A model generated the notes under the pieces. That model saw only the letters and a program-made list of their open reading frames with translations. It was not told where the DNA came from and did not search any database. A DNA stretch of 7,294 nucleotides from contig DLSG01000003.1 in NCBI GenBank assembly GCA_002501285.1, positions 2,723-10,016 on the forward strand, read 5' to 3'. Both the position numbers and the translations under genes were made by a program. Source of the DNA: Christensenella sp. UBA7868. GTDB taxonomy: Bacteria > Bacillota > Clostridia > Christensenellales > UBA1242. Below are positions 6,489 to 7,294 of this stretch, piece after piece (the stretch's first letter is position 1; each line of letters starts with the position of its first letter).

Positions 6489-6522
6489 AAAAAGAGGGTT
6501 TTAAATTCAAAACTCTCCTTTT
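6489..6522 (+). ncRNA. Candidate short hairpin RNA or terminator-like structure
   Basis: Two 14-base arms (6489-6502 and 6509-6522) pair around loop AAATTC with one A-C mismatch and one G-U pair. The centre of the stem contains GAGGG opposite CTCTC. It begins about three bases after the predicted start of the plus-strand promoter at 6451-6479. On the plus strand a T-rich stretch follows; on the minus strand a run of six U follows, so it could also terminate minus-strand readthrough. A plus transcript could stop here (about 45 bases) or at 6601-6637 (about 150 bases). The hairpin is plain in the sequence; its status as an RNA gene is inference. Confidence 0.4.
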
Positions 6523-6600
6523 AAAAATTTTTATGTATTTTTTATGGTTATATTTGAAAAATAATTTAATTTTTTCATTTAACAATAACAACAATATTTT

Positions 6601-6626
6601 AAAAAAACAGGTTTTTTTTAAACCTG
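6601..6626 (-). terminator. Intrinsic terminator of the 6628-7254 membrane protein gene
   Basis: On the minus strand CAGGTTT pairs with AAACCTG around a five-base A loop and is followed by seven U (6601-6607). It starts one base after the TAA stop codon at 6628-6630, so termination is very tight. On the plus strand the same hairpin is followed by CTTAATTTTTT (6627-6637) and may work weakly. Confidence 0.88.
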
Positions 6627-6627
6627 C

Positions 6628-7254
6628 TTAATTTTTTATTTCGTCTTGTTTTTTATTATCCTTATTGTCTTTATTTTGCTTTTTATTTTTATCTTTCTTT
6701 TTTATTTTAAAGAAATTTATAAACTTTCCCACCTTTAAAATAATTTGGTCAGAGTTATTAACCGCAATACCTTTAAACACCGCTTTACCAAAAACCGTAA
6801 TTGATGCGATAACGCTACTAACAAGTGCTGGAACAAGTATTGCCATAAAACCACCCGTTCCCGAATAGATGTAAGCCGCCAAACTTGCACCAACTGCACC
6901 AGACAAGATTCCACAACTATCACCTACAATATCGCAACAAAAACTAGAAATTTTTTCAGCGTTCTTTATAAGTTTAATACTTTCCTTTGCGCCTTTTTCT
7001 TTTTTTGACGCTCTTGCCAAAAACGGCTCTATATTTCCTGCCGTAACAGCAACACCAATCATATCAAATAATATTGATATGCTAACAAATAAAATTAATA
7101 TTAATATTGAAGTTATAAGTCCAACGCTTGATAAAACCGCTTCGCTTGAAATATTAAGCACCACGCTTATTGACAACGTTATCAACAAAACTTTTATTGG
7201 GTAAGCCCAAGCAATTTTCGCTTTTTTCGGCCTACTATCCTTATCGTCTTTCAT
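6628..7254 (-). CDS. Four-helix membrane protein, clostridial CorB-like family (function unproven)
   Basis: This 208-residue integral membrane protein has hydrophobic segments at about 19-43, 46-72, 110-130 and 134-158. Lys-rich N-terminus, central loop (75-102) and C-terminal tail place all three in the cytoplasm. Conserved-looking parts are FDMIGVAVTAGNIEPF (63-78), KGAKESIKLIKNAEKISSFC (87-106) and DIVGDSCGILSG (108-119). From memory this pattern matches small clostridial proteins often labelled Mg2+/Co2+ transporter CorB. That label is not strong evidence of transport, since no CBS or CorC domain is present. The tail (about 184-208) is a low-complexity Lys/Asn/Asp stretch. Start is ATG 7254, with AGGAG (7259-7263) four bases before it. 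A terminator follows directly after the stop. Its promoter is at or beyond the right edge. Confidence 0.85.
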   Translation of the reverse strand: MKDDKDSRPKKAKIAWAYPIKVLLITLSISVVLNISSEAVLSSVGLITSILILILFVSISILFDMIGVAVTAGNIEPFLARASKKEKGAKESIKLIKNAEKISSFCCDIVGDSCGILSGAVGASLAAYIYSGTGGFMAILVPALVSSVIASITVFGKAVFKGIAVNNSDQIILKVGKFINFFKIKKKDKNKKQNKDNKDNKKQDEIKN

Positions 7255-7270
7255 CTCTCTCCTATTTTAA

Positions 7271-7285
7271 ACTGGACACGCCAGT
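7271..7285. repeat. Small inverted repeat just upstream of the membrane protein gene
   Basis: ACTGG and CCAGT flank ACACG, a 5-bp stem with a five-base loop. It is GC-rich compared with its surroundings and lies eight bases upstream of the ribosome binding site of the 6628-7254 gene. It could be a leader hairpin, a regulator site, or the edge of something cut off by the window. Too short to decide. Confidence 0.35.
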
Positions 7286-7294
7286 GAAATTTAA

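Noticed and set aside
6301..6600. CRISPR-like or tandem-repeat reading of the repeated AT-rich motifs
   Set aside because: The repeated units are about 13 bases, imperfect and separated by non-unique spacers; operator sites explain them better.
6533..6631. 32-codon plus-strand reading frame after the hairpin
   Set aside because: No Shine-Dalgarno, AT-driven Phe/Leu/Asn composition, and its end runs through the terminator of the opposite gene.
6665..6923. Overlapping frames on both strands within the 6628-7254 gene
   Set aside because: They are shadows of a gene with clear membrane segments, a good ribosome binding site and a terminator.

Overview
The window is an AT-rich stretch (roughly 30% G+C by eye) from a low-GC Gram-positive bacterium, most likely a Firmicute of clostridial type. 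The grounds are strong purine-rich ribosome binding sites, near-consensus sigma-A promoters with 17-bp spacers, U-tract terminators, an ArgR/AhrC-type arginine repressor, a CCA-encoding tRNA gene and a TTG start. No CRISPR array, transposase, phage gene or replication origin was seen. The species cannot be named from this sequence alone.

Plus-strand block, 1-4546. An open reading frame already in progress at the left edge encodes a long acidic Asn/Glu/Lys-rich tail followed by four membrane segments (function unknown). It is followed by a complete two-gene ABC exporter: an ATPase of the BcrA/NatA type (1807-2754) and an ABC-2 permease with a very large outside loop (2777-4546). The ATPase has a sigma-A-like promoter that abuts its own ribosome binding site, so it may be transcribed apart from the upstream gene. 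The block ends at a bidirectional terminator (4600-4635).

Middle block, 4676-5798. A Cof-type HAD phosphatase on the minus strand (4676-5449, TTG start) is driven by a perfect-consensus promoter. A divergent promoter drives a tRNA-Trp(CCA) gene (5624-5699) that ends in its own terminator. A second, bidirectional terminator (5766-5797) separates the tRNA from argR.

Right block, 5828-7294, minus strand. argR (5828-6277) is preceded by an unusually rich regulatory interval (6278-6600). It holds the argR promoter, four ARG-box-like copies at 22, 22 and 33 bp spacing, an 18-bp perfect palindrome, and an opposing extended -10 promoter that runs directly into a 14-bp hairpin. The last gene (6628-7254) encodes a four-helix membrane protein resembling clostridial proteins often labelled CorB-like.

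The genes look like several independent units rather than one pathway; only the ABC pair clearly works together. The most novel material is the phased operator array with the possible small RNA upstream of argR, and the membrane-anchored low-complexity protein beside the exporter.
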